In this document: positions 21,728 to 35,100 of the stretch, piece by piece
How positions within the stretch are numbered: position 1 is the stretch's first letter
Layout of the letters: each line of letters opens with the position of its first letter
Assembly (NCBI GenBank): GCA_037349315.1
Contig: JBAIAC010000008.1
Location: forward strand, 35,810,001 to 35,874,000
Reading direction: 5' to 3'
DNA length: 64,000 nt
Source of the DNA: Chelydra serpentina
Lineage: Eukaryota > Chordata > Testudines > Chelydridae
Translations under genes and position numbers: made by a program
Notes under the pieces: generated by a model
The model's input: only the letters and a program-made list of their open reading frames with translations
What the model was told of the DNA's origin: nothing
Database searches by the model: none

Positions 21728-24700
21728 ATAATTCTTTGACTGAATGGGTTTGGATTTGAATTTAAGTCGAACCCAAGATTTGTTTTCTAAAATTTCAGGG
21801 CTTAAAGCCTTGTTTAAAAGGATTCATACAATAGCAAGGTCTCGAGGAGTCGGCTCCAGTGGTGTTGGAGGTAGTACACAGAGGATAACAAGTCCAAATG
21901 CACACAGCTGGTAGGCCCAGAGGAATTTACTTGTTTTTATTCTGTGTTTTCCTTCAGGAATTACTGTCTGAAACTTAATGACAACAAAAGAATGATTTTT
22001 TTTTTAAATTTAAGATGAAAGCTACCATCTGTGCGTGTTTGGACTCTTTCCTTTATTGTCAAAGGTATTTGTATTTCTGTCAAAATACCAAAGATGTCCC
22101 TAGTCATGTTAATAAGAGAGTTTAATACACCGGTCTCCAGCGCACAGTCAGCTTCATACTCATCTCCTTGCATGGTACATGTCTGTACGTGACCCTTTGA
22201 AGGATCAGAAACCTTTCTGTTTTTCATTCCTTAACGTTTCATACCCACAGGCCTGATTCTTTGCTCTCTGGCACCTTGTTATATGTTCTTGGCATACACG
22301 CAGAGAAGTTAGATAAAAACATAAATACTCTTGCTGCAGGGTGGCAGTGTAACACTACTTTTATTTCCTAACATTCAGAATAACACACAAGAATCCAAAA
22401 CCAGAGAGAAAGCAGGCTGTCCTCCAAAACAGAGAGGCACAACTCAGCCCTCTTTACACTGGGCTGGCCGCCTCCAAACCAATTGGTGCTAGGTCCAGAA
22501 TCGCATGCTTCTGTACAGATCCTGCTAGCCTGCAAGCAGGACCAGGAAAACCCCTGAGCATTTTAAGTGATCGCTTACAATTTCAATACAGCTTTCAGTA
22601 CACCACTCTTGTGTAGAACACTACCACTGGTGTGTGAATGGAGGGAATGTACCCCCCACTTTGTACAGGTGAAAATGACTATACAAGGTGCCAGACAGCT
22701 TAGAAGCAGGCTGTAATTTTATGGTGTCACTTGTGCAATTTATACACTATTTATTTGTGGCCTTCCATATTAGAAATGTTAGAGCCCACTGGATTAGTAT
22801 GTTCATATTACTAGGGGTCTTTCAATTTTTCTTTTTAAAGTGACAATTTCAATGTTTTCTTACCGAACCAGAATTTTACTGCTCCTACCTTTGCATCCTT
22901 CTTGGAAGAATATGTAAAGAAATGATAAGCCACCACAAAATTCCATTTAATTACACATTAGTACAGTAACCACAGGACAGACATGCACTTCTAATCCAGA
23001 ATCAAACCCAAATCCACTCTACCCCAAAGTTCAGCAGTTGTTTTGGATTTGATGTTTCTGTTTCTCCCATTCTAGAGACAGGTCAGAGCTGTGAAGTTTG
23101 GATCTAGTTCTAAAGAGTCCCAAATGTTTGGATGCGCTACAGGCATATTTCCGTATATAGGTCCCTTTTACAATGTCTAGAATCAAAGTGTTGGAAGCTT
23201 GAATTATACATACAACGTTAAATCTGACTTTGAAGTGCATCATTTTTGTGTCCAGCACTGTTTTAACTCTCCCTTCAGTTCCTCCTGTCTTTAGCCATGA
23301 AACCCACGGACCTGAACCTCACCCGCAAATAGGTCATCTGAGGTAAAAATGTACATGCCCAGAGGATAATCTGTGCAGAATACGTTTCTTCACTGGCAGG
23401 TGCTGAAGTTGTTTGTTCTGTGGGTAGCTGCAGTATGATTGTTAGGACAGTGATTCTGCAGTTAGTGAGGCTACTTATGGTGTTGTTGCCTCATCCTCCC
23501 AGACACCAAGTTCTTCGGCCTACTTTAGATTAAGAGGAATGTGGTCCTTGCTCTTAGCTGCTTAGTTTGTGTGTATTGTTTTATTTTCCTAAGTAGTTTC
23601 AATATTATAAAGAAAAAGTCTCCATTGAACAGGTCAGGCCCGGTGCTGGTCTGCTTACTCAGACAGTGCTCTCATTGATGTCCATGGAAGATTTTCTGAG
23701 TAAGGAGCTGAAGCACAGACTCCAAAAGGAATGAATACATTGTTGCATATGTTACGTTCCATTTTAAATGGCAGGGTGTTGAAATGTTTGATTTCTGATC
23801 TGTCAAAGAAAGCTTTAGGGTTAATGATGGAGTCCAAGAATTGCCAAATCACATTAATTTTCTTATAATGTAAGCTACCCAGTGCTTTCCATCGCAGTGA
23901 ATGATAATTTTCATATCACAGTCAACTATCACATGTTCATGTTTCCCCTCAAAAGCTGTTAAATACTTCTAATAAAGCAGAACATTGGCAGCCAGTTGAT
24001 TTACGTTTTGGTCAAAAAGCCAAGCTCTGGTGTTGGCCTTCTTATTAAATTTATAAATTGATGCTTTCAAATACCAAACATTGCTCACAAATCCTGTATT
24101 TCTATATCTCTTAGCAGTTACCTAGCTCAGCCCTCTACCACCCTTCTGCTAGAAAATTCTCATGAGGAAGTAATGGAAGGAGACAGTAAGTTAAATGACT
24201 GATGAGTCAGTTCAAGTTTTATGTTTTAATTCCTGATAAGTAATCATTTCTGCATAAATTATGCTTATTTCACTGTGTAGTACAGTTTCTACATGAGTTC
24301 AATGTCTCTTGCTGCATTTCATTATCTACAGTATGTTTTAAATCGTGTTTGTTGAGGATTTATTTAATACACAATGAGGTTCTCTTTTTTGGTATCTCTG
24401 ATCAACTTTTCTTACTAATATTCTTGTTTCAAGATGTAGGCAGCGTATATTGCACATTCTCAAGTCATCTGACATGTATAAAGTGGCTTTTAATTTAATT
24501 TTAAGTGTTTATTTTCAAAATTCTCTCTGGTTGCACCTAGAGCAGCGTATAGCAGTAAAGTGCAAAAGACAATTTTGTATTATTACTGCTAAGAGTACAA
24601 GGCCAGATTCTGTCTTGGTTACATGAAGGCATAATTAAGGGCAGAAATTTGTCCCTAAGCACAAAGATGCAAAGGACTTGCACAAGTGTTTTGTCCACAC

Positions 24701-24740
24701 TTAAATTCTACTTATAACAGACTCTTAGGCCCTGGAATAG
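21728..24740. other. Intron 1 stretch, nothing firmly recognised
   Basis: About 22285-22640 has an inverse poly(A) signal in a stretch that could be an LTR or other repeat, but I cannot define ends. No coding exon is seen. Confidence 0.35.
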
Positions 24741-24946
24741 GGGGGAAGGATAGCTCAGTGGTTTGAGCATTGGCCTGCTAAACCCAGGGTTGTGAGTTCA
24801 ATCCTTGAGGGGGCCATTTAGGGATCTGGGGCAAAAAATCTGTCAGGGACAATAGTTGGTCCTGCTAGTGAAGGCAGGGGACTGGACTCCATGACCTTTC
24901 AAGGTCCTTCCAGTTCTATGAGATAAGTATATCTCCATATATTATT
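24741..24946 (+). mobile_element. tRNA-derived SINE, tortoise PolIII/Cry I type
   Basis: Head GGATAGCTCAGTGGTTTGAG (A box) and GTGAGTTCAATCC (B box), then GGCCATTTAGGGATCTGGGG, then GGACTGGACTCCATGACCTT and TCCTTCCAGTTCTATGAG as the tail. The parts are complete and in order, so this is a full-length copy. It is the best marker in the window for a cryptodiran turtle. Confidence 0.9.
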
Positions 24947-25112
24947 ATAGATTGAGAAAATAGGATGAGAGGAGTAGCAATGGGCTTACATGCTTACATG
25001 TTTTGTAGAATCAGGACCTTACGCAGGATATAAATGGTACATAGAGTCTTTTGCAGACTCTCTGCACTGTGGGGGAATTTCACCTAAAGGTTAAAGATAG
25101 TTCACAAATAAA

Positions 25113-25660
25113 TATGGCCCTACCAAATTCATGGTCCATTTTGATCAATTTCATGGCCAGAGGGTTTTTTAATTGGTCGATTTAAACATCTGAAAACCTT
25201 AAATCTGAAATTTCATGCTGTTGTAACTGTGGGGGTCCAAACCAAACAGCCGGTCACGGGGGGTCACAAAGCTGATGTCGGGGTGTTGTGGGATTGCCAC
25301 CCTCACTTCTGCGCTGCCTTCTGAGCTGGTGTCCGAAGGCAGCAGCCACGGAGCTTCCCGCAGCTGGGAGAGATTCGTGGAGGTGGGTTTGATCTCCCCC
25401 GTGCTGCTGGCAGGAGCCATGGAGCTTCCTGCAGTTGGGGAAGGTACCTGGAGGTGGGTCTGAGCTCCCCCCCACGAGCAGCCATTCAGGAAGTCCCGTC
25501 CCAGCCCTGCCAGGACTAGCGGCTGGAGCCCAGTGAACGGTAGGATCCCCCAGCTGGGGTACCCCCATCCCTGCCCCTCCAATAGCTAGATTTTACTGGG
25601 GAGATCTGATTTCATGGTTCGTGACATGTTTTTCATGGCCGTGAATTTGTCAGGGCCTTA
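25113..25660. mobile_element. hAT non-autonomous element with 8-bp TSD
   Basis: Termini TATGGCCCTACCAAATTCATGG and CCGTGAATTTGTCAGGGCCTTA are inverted copies. A perfect 8-bp direct repeat, CAAATAAA, lies at 25105-25112 and 25661-25668. The interior is GC-richer than the flanks and contains chance frames on both strands, but no transposase motif. Confidence 0.85.
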
Positions 25661-25693
25661 CAAATAAAGGATAGACGCAAGCTGGCCTGTCGT

Positions 25694-25870
25694 CAGGGGC
25701 ATACGCAGGAATTTAAATGTAACTGCTTTTGGAACAGCACTTTCTGTGCCAGGGCAGGAGGAGCTCGCTCTTGCTGCCTCATCCCCAGAGCTAGAGGAGC
25801 TCTGTGCCTCCGCCAATTATTGGGGTGAGGGTGTCCATGCCCCTGCTCCCCGCCCCTTATACACCCCCCT
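25694..25870 (+). mobile_element. hAT-like fragment
   Basis: Starts CAGGGGCATACGCAGGAATT, a hAT-style terminus. The GC-rich body ends without a clear partner terminus. Confidence 0.4.
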
Positions 25871-27560
25871 GCCTGTCATGAGCTTAACTCAAGAGTAGAG
25901 GGATAGTTATCCAGTCGAGTTGTTTACTACAGTCAAAAAACAATTCTGAGGAATAGCGTGAAGATCACATACAATATTTCTGGAAGCGACATGCAGTTAA
26001 TCTATCCTGGCTTCTAGTTCTCAGAAAATGGATGGAGACATGAGCATCCTATTCTTCTCATGGGATCTCTGTGTGGGTGACCCTGTTCATATTAGTCACA
26101 GCTTCACCTTCAGGTGTCAGATGCATGCAACTGAGGACTGAAGGGTGAATGAGGTGAAGTTTAACACGCACTTACAGACAGTTGAAGGAATTCACAGTGA
26201 CATAAGTTATCCGTTTTGTTAGATGCTACCTTACTCAGTAGTCTTATTCAAGAGGAAAACATGTGGGTAAGTAATATTGAGGGTATGACTGAAGTTCCAG
26301 GAAGTTCATAGACTCGGATTTTAAAGCCACGTGAGGGCTTTGGAAGCCTTATTTCCCATTAACTTTAATAAGAACGGCATCCAGATATCCTGGGAAAATC
26401 TCAGCCCGTATTGTATTTGAGGCTGAAAAAGGCTTCAGTAAGAATCCGCCTCACCATTGAATTATCAGCATTAAGATCTGTGTGGTGCATGAGTTAAAGG
26501 TCAAATACGTATAAATGTTACTGTAGGTGGCCTATTATTTAGTAGACAGATATGACTCCCTTGGAGATTTCTTTTGCCTCACACAGGGCCTGATCCAAAG
26601 GGCTCGGAGGAAGTCTTTCCATTGGCTGACTGGGCTTTGGATCAAGCCCATATTTATGCGTTTTTATTTGAATTTGGAAGTACAATGCTCCAATAGAACT
26701 ATGGCAGCAGCTTTTCTTACAGTCCCGATGCCCTTCACATAGACTTTAGGAAGCTGAGAGAGCAGCATTTCAGCCAATGCCCTAAGAAATCCCAGTCAGT
26801 GTTATGGTCCTGAGGGTTGGAGCCCAACCACTATTCCTGGGGCACTGTCCGTGCAGAGCCATCTAAAGACCTGTTTAAGTCATTACTTATGATTATTTTT
26901 TTAATGAAGGAGTGGGATCCATTTATGGATTGTGGGGAGCTCACCATTTGCAGGCTCCAGGGGCTTGAGGAAGCCAGTTGGGAGGGATAGCATAGCCTCT
27001 TTCCAGTGTGTATAGCTGGTGAAGTGGGCAGACCAGTCCAGGAGGGCAAGAGGCATCTACAGCGGGATTGTGATGCTATGTAATGACATTCTCATGGCTC
27101 TGCAGTGACATTTTGAAAAAAAGCAGTTTCCTTACATACAGAGCTGCTTGTTTTCTAAAGGGCAATAGTCTAGGGTCTTCCATCTCCCCTTCCAAAAAAA
27201 CCTACTAGAAGAGATTACAACAATTTAACTACCTTATGGGCTCTTTTTTTTGACATGTTTGGTTATTTTTTATACTGAAACTATTTTTGAGTTATACCTG
27301 GGCAAAAAAGTGTCTGATACAAGCCAACTTTTACACTTCTGATCATTATTATAAATAAGAATAAAACAATATAAAAATATATTTTCCACCATTTATGCTG
27401 TTTATTTTTTGCACTTGACCTGCTTAGACTGTGAAACTTGACCAGGTTGTATATAACCAGTTTAACTTTATGGTCAGAGTTCATTTCACTTTGGGATTTT
27501 ATGCACAAGCACAGTTTACTTATAGGTATTTCTGTGGTGATGATTATTAATGTATCTACA
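25871..27560. other. Intron 1 stretch, little recognised
   Basis: A P1-like palindrome lies at about 26589-26651 (CCTGATCCAAAGGGC mirrored by GGGCTTTGGATCAAGCC). Nothing else. Confidence 0.35.
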
Positions 27561-28145
27561 TAAGAACAGCCATACTGGGTCAGACCAAAGGTCCATCTAG
27601 CCCAGTATCCTGTCTTCCGACAGTGGCCAATGCCAGGTTCCCCAGAGGGAATGAACAGAACAGGTAATCACCAAGTGATCCATCCCCTGTCACCAATTCC
27701 AAGCTTCTGGCAAACAGAGGCTAGGGACAACATCCCTGTCCATCCTGGCTAATAGCCATTGATGGAGCTATCCTCCATGAGCTTATGTAGTTCTTTTTTG
27801 AGCCCTGTTATAGTCTTGGCTTTCACAACATCCTCTGGCAAGGAGTTCCCCAGGTTGACTGTGCATTGTGTGAAAAAATACTTCCTTTTGTTTGTTTTAA
27901 ACCTGCTGCCTATTAATTTCATTTGGTGACCCCTAGTTCTTGTGTTACAAGAAGGAGTAAATAAAACTTCCTTATTTACTTTCTCCACACCAGTCATGAT
28001 TTTACAGACCTCTCTATCATATCCCCCCTTAGTCATCTCTCTTCCAAGCTGAAAAGTCCCAGTCTTATTAATCTCTCCTCATATGGCAGCCATTCCATAC
28101 CCCAATCATTTTTGTTGCTCTTTTTCAATCTTTTCCAATTCCAAT
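27561..28145 (-). mobile_element. CR1 LINE, 3' end, relatively young
   Basis: The minus-strand frame at 27749-28036 stays open for 95 codons of CR1 ORF2 C-terminus ([55 protein letters not shown]), followed by the 3' UTR ending near 27561 in the complement of ATAAGAACAGCCATACTGGG. The open frame over this length suggests less decay than the other CR1 copies here. It is 5'-truncated at about 28145. Confidence 0.92.
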
Positions 28146-31080
28146 ATAAGCCCAGATACTCCTGATTTCAATGGGAGATAAATGCCTAAATAGCTTTTAG
28201 GATCTGGGCCTGAGTGTTTATACAGTTGCTTTGGGCTTTTGATCACTGGAGAAGAATTTTTAAATTGCTAAAAAATATTTTATTTTTTTTATTTCATGGA
28301 ATATTTCTTTATTCACTTTGAGTTAACTTCACCTCCAGGCAGAAGGCCTGTCCACCATTTAATTCCTCAAATTAGGGCTGAATTGAAAAGTAAACAGTGC
28401 ATGGCTCTCTCTTTGGGGCCCTGTGTATAGGATGAATTTCACTGATTACATTTTGGGTCATTCTCCAAAACCTAAACTTCTCTTCTAACTGACCTGATGT
28501 TGTCCCTTAAACCTTTATAAATCAAGATTATGGTACAGAACCACACATGGTTATGAGGATAAGCCATGTCACTTCCCTCCAGATGTCTGTTTTTCCTCGC
28601 AGAGTTCTGTATAGCACAGGAGGAAACGGTTGAAGTGGGATGCGGCAGTACATCACCATGGAACATCTCTGTACAATGATATTATCATCTTGCAACATGG
28701 TCATCGCATATTGGATGATAGCTCATTATTGAAAAAATGTCTCCCCATAGGAAGCAGTCTAGGGGCTTTGAACTAGGAATTTCTGACACCCCCTACTGCA
28801 ACAGTTGCTATGTCTGAACTAATTCTCTCACTCTGGGCCTCTGCATTTCAATGAGGACCCAGATAAAAATATTTCTCTTCCCCTGGGGGAGGCATTACAA
28901 GGCACTGTTGAGGCCTTTACGCCTCATTCCCTGGTAAGTGAATTTTAGCATGTGCTGTGTAGTTAATTTTAGAAAAGGTAATGTCTATTATATGTAGTTA
29001 ATATTTTATAGCAAATACTCGCCCAAATAACTGTGTGTATGTTAATTACGTAGTGATAATGTAGGACTATGCTGTGTAGATTTGAAATGTATGTAAATAG
29101 AGAATCAACACTGTATGAGAAGATACCCACAATTATAAATATTGGGCCTGCTTCTGCCACCCTTATTTACCTTCAATTGTACCTATCCGTGTAGGTAGCT
29201 ATTAAACATCAAGACTGCTTATGTACATCATACACAGTATGGGTAAAGCATGTAGAATCTGGGACATTATGAACTACTAGCAATAGGGTAGTCTCTTTTC
29301 TTGATTTTTTTTTTTTAATTATTTTTCTTTTAAACAGGCCAACTGGATCTAGAAAAAAGGAGAATAAATGTCTGTCCTTAGGCTTTCTCATTGTGGGGGA
29401 AATTGTGCCTCAGGAAGACAAACTGAATCACCAGGCGTGGAGCCTGTATTCTGAAGTGAAGGACAGTACTCCTAAATAAAGGTAAAGTTATTGTCTTTTT
29501 ATTTTATTAATAGTAATATTTCTTAGAATTTATAGAACTAGCTTAGGGCCTGATCCTACAAACACTTATGCATGTGCATAATCTTACCCACTGAGTTAAG
29601 TAAGACTACATATGTGATAAGACTTGTGTGTGTAAGTTGTTGCAGAAATTGGTCCTTACGTGGAACTTAACTGTCCTTTAAATACTGCTATTGAGCTCAT
29701 GGCCCCAGTGAAGTCAATGGAAGTTTTGACGTTTACTTCAATGGAACCTAGATTTCACCCAGTAATTGTTTAAATAATATCAGAAGTAATAAAGTTATGT
29801 ATAACTTCCCTGAGCAATATTGACAGGGAAGGCAGATCTGGTTACTGGTTAGGTAATGTAATTTTTTGTTAGACTGAACTTTTTAACCTGAGTAACATGA
29901 AGTTTTTTTTCCAGAGAGAAGAGGATCCAGAGCCATTTTCCTTTAAACATGATTTTTTTAAAAACCACAAAAAAGTAGTTACTTTTCTTAAAATAAAATA
30001 CTTTGGTTACATGCTTTATTGCGCATTTATTCCTGAGTTATGTGCCTAGTGTGAATGATGCATGCCTGTGGCAGTTTGATTGCATGTATTTCAATACTGT
30101 GATATATTGTGGATGCGCTGTGTGTGGGGCATGGTATTCTACTGCATTATGATAGACCTATCAATGTATGATAGTGTTCTGTACTAGCTGAGCTCATGAA
30201 GCTTCTCATCTGGCTTATCTAGCAGAAGTCTGTGTTTCAGTGTTGCCTATTACATATGTGTAAATCTGGATTGTGACGAATGTCTGTTTAAAGCACTGGA
30301 TCTTTACAGTGTTCCCTGAAGCCCAAGGGAATTGTATTGCGGAATACATTTCTGTAGCATTGCCTAAGAAGGGCTTGATTCCGCAAGGTGCTAAGCAATC
30401 TGTGGAGGTGCTGAGCGCCTTCAGCTCTCTCTGATGTCAGCACATTGCAGATTTAAGCCCTATGTCCCTGATTCATCAAGGCTTTCATGCAGACTGCTAA
30501 GCATGTGAGTCTCCCATGGACTTTCATGAATGTGTGTAACTATGTTGTTAAATTGTACACTAAAAGAGCTATTTGTACAAGTGCCGCCTACCTTTGTCTA
30601 GACTAGTATGGATAACAACTTTTGGCTGATATCCTCATTTTTAAATTGTTTATTCTTGGTCACTATTCCTTTTTGCATTTTTCTGTTTCTCCTTATTATT
30701 GAATTGTTTGATCCCTTCCCCATTGTTGAATCCTTACTGAAGGTTGTGAATTCTACAGGGTAACTTCCAAAAACCTGAGCATAAATGGGGTATAAATCCT
30801 TCATTAATAGGATCCTGAGTCTGCTTTTGTTGAGTGCACTGCATTTAGCTGGTGTGTAAGTCTGGTATAAAAGGCTATTTGTTCTTTTATGCAGACAGTG
30901 ATAAATTATTACTAAATTCCTTTTTCCTTTGTGCTTTTAGTAGATATTTAAATCAATATAGTTTCCATACTTATTAAAAATAGCTTTGATTATTGCTTAT
31001 TATAACTTCTTAGAAGCTTGAAATTGAACCATATTTCCTTACATAATACTTTTTTTCTGTGTGCTCCATACATGCTAGGC
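28146..31080. other. Intron 1 stretch with small palindromes
   Basis: A family P1 trace lies at 29698-29762 (CCCAGTGAAGTCAATGG mirrored by CTTCAATGGAACC). Weak P2-like traces lie at 29552-29645 and 30365-30520. No coding exon is seen. Confidence 0.35.
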
Positions 31081-31198
31081 CCCAGTTCAGCACGGTGCTC
31101 AACCATTCCTAACACTAAGCAAGTCCATTTGAATGCAGTGGAACAACTCATGACTTAAAGTTAGGCACATGTTTAAGCACCTTGCTGAATCTGGACCT
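31081..31198. repeat. Palindromic repeat (family P2)
   Basis: CAGTTCAGCACGGTGCT... mirrored by ...AAGCACCTTGCTGAATCTGG; inner blocks show TAAGCA and TTAAAGTTAGGCACATG. A second, weaker copy follows directly at about 31203-31290. Confidence 0.5.
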
Positions 31199-31456
31199 AA
31201 GGCCACATTCCTTCAGAGTGATACACATGTTTAACTTTATGCACTGTGAGTAATTCCATTGGCTTCAAAGGAATTGTCCAGTGAATAAAGTTAACCTCTT
31301 GCTTACTCCTGCACACTTGTGACGGCAGCATGTAGAATACATGCACTTCCCACCTCCCTAGGACAGGTATAAATAGCAGTGTAGGTAGTGAGGCACTGCT
31401 TAGGTGAGCAGAGTAAAGACATGCCTGAATCCCTAGAGGGTATGTACCCTATACGC

Positions 31457-31665
31457 CAGGGGTAGGCAACCTATGGCACTGGTGCCAAAGGCGGCACACG
31501 AGCTGACTTTCAGTGGCACTCACTCTACCTGGGTCCTGGCCACATTTCAGTTGGTTCAGCATCTTTCTTTACTGTCTTTCCTAAACACTTGTATAGTATT
31601 GTTGTATGCAGTTAAGCAGCAACTGTGTTTCATCCCACAAGGGCTGCATTTCAGTGGTGGCTGAA
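31457..31665 (+). mobile_element. hAT-like non-autonomous element
   Basis: CAGGGGTAGGCAACCTATGG, then GCCAAAGGCGGCACACGAGC and CAGTGGCACTCAC, match a hAT-derived family common in turtles as I remember it. The 3' end is truncated or diverged. Confidence 0.6.
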
Positions 31666-31710
31666 GTGACTATGTGAAAAGCAGTGGTGTAGTGGTAAAA
31701 AAAAGAATTG

Positions 31711-32190
31711 GGTATGAGGAGTACTTGTGGCACCTTAGAGACTAACACATTTATTTGGGCATAAGCTTTAATGGGCTAAAACCCATTTCATCAGATGCAT
31801 AGAGTGGAACATATAGTAGGAAGACATATCTATAGATAGATATAGATATACACGCACACACAGAACATGAAAAGATGGGGGTTGCCGTACCAACTCTTTT
31901 GTAGTGAAATCAGGATGGCCTGCTATCACTACAAAAATTGTTTTTCTCCTGCTGATAATAGCTCACCTTAATTGATTAGTCTCTTAGAGTTGGTATGGCA
32001 ACCCCCATCTTTTCATGTTCTCTGTATATGTATATATCTTCCTACTGTATTTTCCACTCTATGCATCTGATGAAGTGGGTTTTAGCCCACGAAAGCTTAT
32101 GCCCAAATAAATTTTAGTCTCTAAGGTGCCACAAGGACTCCTCGTTCTTTTTGCAGATACAGACTAACACGGCTACCACTCTGAAACCTG
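31711..32190. mobile_element. Head-to-head dimer of Penelope-like 3' UTRs
   Basis: The right arm (about 31917-32190, plus strand) matches the 3' UTR of the PLE at 11650-11920: CTGCTGATAATAGC, GTTGGTATGGCAACC, TCTGATGAAGTGGG, CTCTAAGGTGCCACA, then GACTAACACGGCTACCACTC. The left arm (31711 to about 31917) is the same sequence on the minus strand with a deletion of about 40 bp near the centre. The arms meet at CAGGATGGCCTG. Both 3' ends face outward. Short TA/GATA runs lie in each arm. Confidence 0.85.
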
Positions 32191-35100
32191 TAACCTAAAC
32201 TAAACTTCATATTCACCAAATGAGAAGTGAGTAGACTGTTTACCTGTGTTTTATACTTGACTATACTACTGGTGAAATGGGAATTTTTTTAAGTGTTTGG
32301 GAACTTTCACGATGAAAATTGATATATAAATAGAAAAAGAGTATTGTTATTACAAAGTTAAAACCCAATAACCTAGGTTTGTAAGTATTTGACCCAATGT
32401 TGGAGCTGGGATTTAAATACTCTCGCTGTTCTTTTTTGTAGGGCTCATGCTTTTTACCTACCCGGAAAGCACTTTAAAACAGAAAATATAAAAATCTGAG
32501 CCTGGGCTATTTCAGCAGGCACACAAAGCAGCCTATTCCCTCTCCCTTGGGCAAACCCAGCCCTCGTGACTAAAATGACAGCCACATAGGTGTAAGAAGT
32601 GACTGGGGTCGACTCAAACCATCCTCCTCGTATCCTATTGCAATCTAGACACACGTTACCATTAGCTTTGTAATTATTGAGATTATTATAAGGTCCTGAT
32701 TTTTCTGTTATCTCTGATTTACTCCTGTTTCAGTGAGAGAACAATCAGGCCCATAGGACACACATCCTATCATGGCCTGATTACATATGTCTATTTAGGT
32801 TAAACACGGTTGATCAGTACTAATTTTCTAAGTCGTTAACGTATGTTGAGCCAAATTCACTCCTAAAGTAACTTCATTGAAATCAGTGGTATTACACTGG
32901 GGGTGAGTTTGGCTCATATGTTTTAGAAAATACATTTACATGAACATCCCATTCAGTAGGTTGTATACATAGGTTATTCCTTGCTAAAAATGTACACGGA
33001 GAGGATGAAATGCTGGCTCCATTGCAGTCAATGGCAAAATTCCCACTGACTTCAGTAGAGCCTGGATTTCACCCTGAGTGTATGTTGTGCCTCATTATTT
33101 AAATGCTACATCACTATTCATAGCAAGCCTGTCAAAATAATAAATATGTAAAACAATACATTAGCCTAAATAAATAACATCAATAAACAAAACACCAGTT
33201 AAAAATAGTACAGTGTGCTCAGTAACTGTAATGAACTACAAAACTCCCACTTCACAGCATACAGTGAGAGCAGCTGAAAAACAGACATTTAACAGTGGAA
33301 GAGCTAGCAAACTTCCACAGGAGAACTTTGACTTTCTTTACTCAACAGGAGAAGCTCGTATTTGAAGTCATCTCTAATAAATGAGACTCTGTTTGGTTCA
33401 AACATCATAGTGCAGCTCTTCAGGTTTTTATCGCTGACCAATGTAAATGAAATGGTTGCAGAGTAAGAACTCCTATACATGATCTATAAAGATTTGCTCC
33501 TGTAGAGTACTTTATGCCTGATCCAATTCCCACTAAAGTCAATGGAAAGACTCCAGAGAACCCAAGTTGATTGGATTGAGCCCAATTAGATGTTGATCCA
33601 TCATGACTCTCAAAATACATCGAAATGTCATTATGGTCAATCCTCCTCTCTTTTTCTCTACATTCTCCCCTATGTGCTATACATAGTTGTACAGTTTGTA
33701 TAATTAAATGATTATACCAGAGTATACAACTCCTTGTACCAAGTTTGAGATATGTGCCCAATTCATGGTGCAGGCACATAAATAAAAATGCTAAGTATAT
33801 GACCTTTAATTGAGATGTTTTTTATTGAATTGTAATTCTGTGTTGAAATATTGCAATAGTTATCTTAATTGTGGGGCCTCAGTGGAAAAACAAAACCAAA
33901 AAAACAGTGTTCCTTATTTATTTTGTAACACCAGCTGGTGCATGGATCTGGAATAAATGCAATTGCTTTGTGCGAGCAATTGCATACAGTCTTGACTCCA
34001 TGTTTGTGGTAAAGTACATACCATGACCTAGGAGAAATGGTCACATACTTTGCCATAGGAGAAATTGTTTTTCTCTGAAACTTAATTTGGAGCTGACAGG
34101 TGTGGCTTAGCGCGTGGAAGATCTTTTACTATATTTCTGGATATAAGAAACTGCAGTCAGTGTCTGTGCTACTTTTTTAACTGAAACTTTTCTTCCATAG
34201 GAACCTACTGGATCTCTAGGGAAACCTTAACAGTAAGGTAGTAACAGTAACTAACCCCTTGATGGCAGGAGTTGGAATTTTTCAACACACATCTCCCATG
34301 ATGGGTAATGGGATGCAATATGATTGCCGAAAACCAGGGGACCAATGAGCATTTTCCTAGTAGAAGCAGGTGGTAGACACTGCAGCTGGGATTTTTTTCC
34401 AATTGCTGGAATTTGGGGCTCATGCAACCAGAAAAGATACTCAAGTAAAGAGACTCTGGAAATACATTTAAAAATTTAGTCTAAATGAGAAGTTCAGTAA
34501 CATTAACATACTCTTCTTAAACTGCCCTCTCTGAAAGGTTGGAACTGAATCATTATGAGGTATTGTTTTACTTTTTCTGTTGTAAAGGTACTTAATTATA
34601 ATTAATTAGGCTTATCAAATGAATTGACTTTGTACTGTTGTTTGTGACTGTTCCACCCAGATTAGTTGTACTTTAGTAACTAATCCTTATTGCAGTGCAT
34701 TGCTTCAAAGAAAACAAACCCACAACCCCACCACCACCACTACAAAACACCTAAAAACTAACCCTGATACTTACACTGATTTGGTTACCTGAAGACCCAG
34801 TATGTGCATGTCCCTTTGGATCCTTCCACAGCACAAGAGAACTGTTCGGTTTCCCTTGCAAGGCTCAGTAAATTTGGCAGGTGGGGATCTTTTTTTTTTT
34901 GCCTATTGCTGCAGAAAAGATTAGAGCTTCTTTGCACATATGATTTATGGGGAAGGGTTTAAACACTGTAGATGGAATCGTTAGTCATTGCTACCAAATA
35001 AAACAACTCTCAAGTACTGTTACAATTTTTAAAGGCCCAGCAACCTTAACTGACCCTTAAAAACCCTTTAATCCTGTTGTTCCCAGATTGAGTCCAGGTT

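Noticed and set aside
24741..24820. tRNA gene suggested by A and B boxes
   Set aside because: The boxes belong to a SINE head. There is no complete acceptor stem, and the sequence runs straight into the SINE body. The same holds for 13410-13490.
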